Assembly: GCF_002514725.1 (NCBI RefSeq)
Contig: NZ_NTLB01000001.1
Span: 1,178,001-1,242,000 of the forward strand
DNA: 64,000 bases
Source: Mangrovitalea sediminis
Lineage (GTDB): Bacteria; Pseudomonadota; Gammaproteobacteria; Pseudomonadales; Oleiphilaceae
Direction of reading: 5' to 3'
In this document: one piece after another, positions 62,923 through 64,000 of the stretch
Numbering within the stretch: the stretch's first letter is position 1
Layout of the letters: every line of letters starts with the position of its first letter
Program-made: the position numbers and the translations under genes
The notes under the pieces: model-generated
The model's database searches: none
The model's input: only the letters and a program-made list of their open reading frames with translations
Told to the model about the DNA's origin: nothing

Positions 62923-64000
62923 CACGCTTTCGGTACCAGGAAGAATTCGCCGGCTTCGTGACCGGCATATTTGATGGCCCCGTAATCGGGAGTCTGGGTC
63001 AGGCCCAGCTTGGTCGAGTCGGCCCGCACCTGCCGCAATACCATCAGGTAGAGACGGTTGCCGTCGATCAGGTGGTGATTGTCATCCAGAGCCTTCAGCA
63101 GTGCCTGGGCAAAGACGGAGTGATCGCTCTGCCCCTTGTCCAGTACCGGTGCGATGCCGCCGGATGTCAGCACCGTCCGGGCTCGCGCCTGCTCCATGAT
63201 CTTCAGCCAGGCTTTGGAATAGTCCCTGCCTTCGCCGAAACTCTGACGGGCGACGCTCGCGCTGGACAAGGTGCCGGCGTAGCAGGAGTCGGCGATGACC
63301 AGGATGTGCTTTGCCCTGAAGGTGCTGAGCTGGTCTGAAATCGCCGTGTTCGAGAGCCAGTGGGCGGTATTGCCGGGCGCCGCATTGACCGGCAGCCAAT
63401 AGCCCCGTTCATTGGAGCTGTCCAGATCGCCGTGTCCGGCATAGTAGATCAGGAGGTTGTCGTTCTCGGCCAGCTTCTGGCGCAGCTCGTTGATCGCGGA
63501 GAGCATCTGGTACCGCGTTGCGTTGAGCAGCAGGCGGGTGTTGAAGCCATAGCGCTCTGTCAGCACCTTGGCCACAGCCCTGGCATCGCTGACCGGGGTT
63601 TTCAGGTCGGGATAGTATTCATAGTCGGCGTTGCCGATCACCAGCGCATAGTAGTGCCCGAAGTGAATGCCGGCGGCGCTGATCTCGGACTGATTGCTGC
63701 CGACGATGATGTCCTTGGAGGCGTTGGGATCAATCTCTTTATTGATGAACAGCGTGAAATTGAAGTCCGAGGACTGGCGCTGGCGGTCCGTCGCCTGCAT
63801 CTGCACCGGTGTGCGGATACCGATCACGGGCACCTTGGCGAAGAACAGGTGGTATTGGTCGACCGTGATCGGTTTGCCGTTGATCGTGAAACGATGGAGC
63901 CCTTCCGGCGCCACAACCTTGCCGATGACATCCCGTTCGCTGATCCCGCTGCGCAGGACCGCGACCGGGCCGCCCCGGGTCACGGCAATGGGCGGGTCGA
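62922..64000 (-). CDS. Caspase-fold (C14) protease, 5' end beyond window
   Basis: 359 residues seen; the gene continues past 64000. The C-terminal caspase-like domain has catalytic His in I-Y-Y-A-G-H-G-D and Cys in I-A-D-S-C-Y-A-G, and starts at Y-Y-A-L-V-I-G-N-A-D-Y. Before it lies a beta-rich region with P-P-I-A-V-T-R-G, which looks like an Ig-like domain. Bacterial caspase homologues cleave after Arg or Lys and take part in stress death, defence or envelope roles. Its stop overlaps the kinase start, and the third gene is the double-barrel surface protein. Confidence 0.92.

Overview
The window is chromosomal DNA of a GC-rich Gammaproteobacterium. It carries RecBC, RluF, HrpB, SbmA, MtfA and SurE of gammaproteobacterial type and an aa3/caa3 cytochrome oxidase operon in a Pseudomonas-like order. 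The lineage looks like an aerobic, lipid-using, probably environmental relative of the Pseudomonadales/Oceanospirillales; genus cannot be read from the sequence. I see no rRNA, tRNA, insertion sequence, phage or CRISPR array. Coding density is high and most operons use 1-4 bp overlaps.

Layout. 1-4216 (minus): recC then recB (cut by the left edge). 4441-9801 (minus): DoxX-like protein, small outer-membrane protein, acyl-ACP desaturase with palindromes at its 5' end, a GGDEF cyclase and rluF. 9880-15032 (minus): a tight five-gene envelope and c-di-GMP operon (unknown helical protein, periplasmic cupredoxin, GGDEF/EAL phosphodiesterase, DUF3034 protein, truncated-haemoglobin lipoprotein), with a Fur-like site upstream. 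15335-16693 (minus): MATE exporter. 16928-24959 (plus): cytochrome c oxidase subunits II, I and III, SURF1, haem A synthase, haem O synthase and two Sco-like proteins, behind a clear sigma70 promoter and a perfect 19-bp palindrome; cox11 is not present. 25179-28187 (plus): GNAT-like protein, winged-helix regulator, metallo-beta-lactamase lactonase-like enzyme and membrane fatty-acid desaturase.

28259-34497 (minus): M16 peptidase, SbmA/BacA transporter and allophanate hydrolase. The last gene sits behind a guanidine-I (ykkC) riboswitch, a sigma54-type promoter and TGGTGC half-sites, so its leader links guanidine sensing to nitrogen control. 35037-38792: MFS transporter divergent from hrpB. 38948-43856 (plus): MacAB-like exporter, two tandemly duplicated cysteine-rich lipoproteins, and a TPR protein. 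43865-46102 (minus): MtfA and a Cyc2-like monohaem cytochrome/porin fusion with its own terminator and an FNR/Anr-like box. 46488-48439 (plus): alpha/beta hydrolase, DUF4136 lipoprotein, SMR transporter. 48456-52371 (minus): acyl-CoA dehydrogenase, SDR, ACAD10/11-type phosphotransferase, surE; the first three resemble the enzymes that phosphorylate and rearrange 4-hydroxyacyl-CoA. 52583-58623 (minus): chemoreceptor, fumarylacetoacetate-hydrolase-family enzyme, phosphonate-type ABC importer with a fused double permease. 58866-64000 (minus): caspase-fold protease (cut by the right edge), Ser/Thr kinase and an unusual surface protein with two consecutive beta-barrels.

The most notable items are the NtrC/sigma54-guanidine riboswitch-allophanate hydrolase unit, the caspase-kinase-double-barrel operon, the Cyc2-like fusion and the haemoglobin/cupredoxin/EAL operon.
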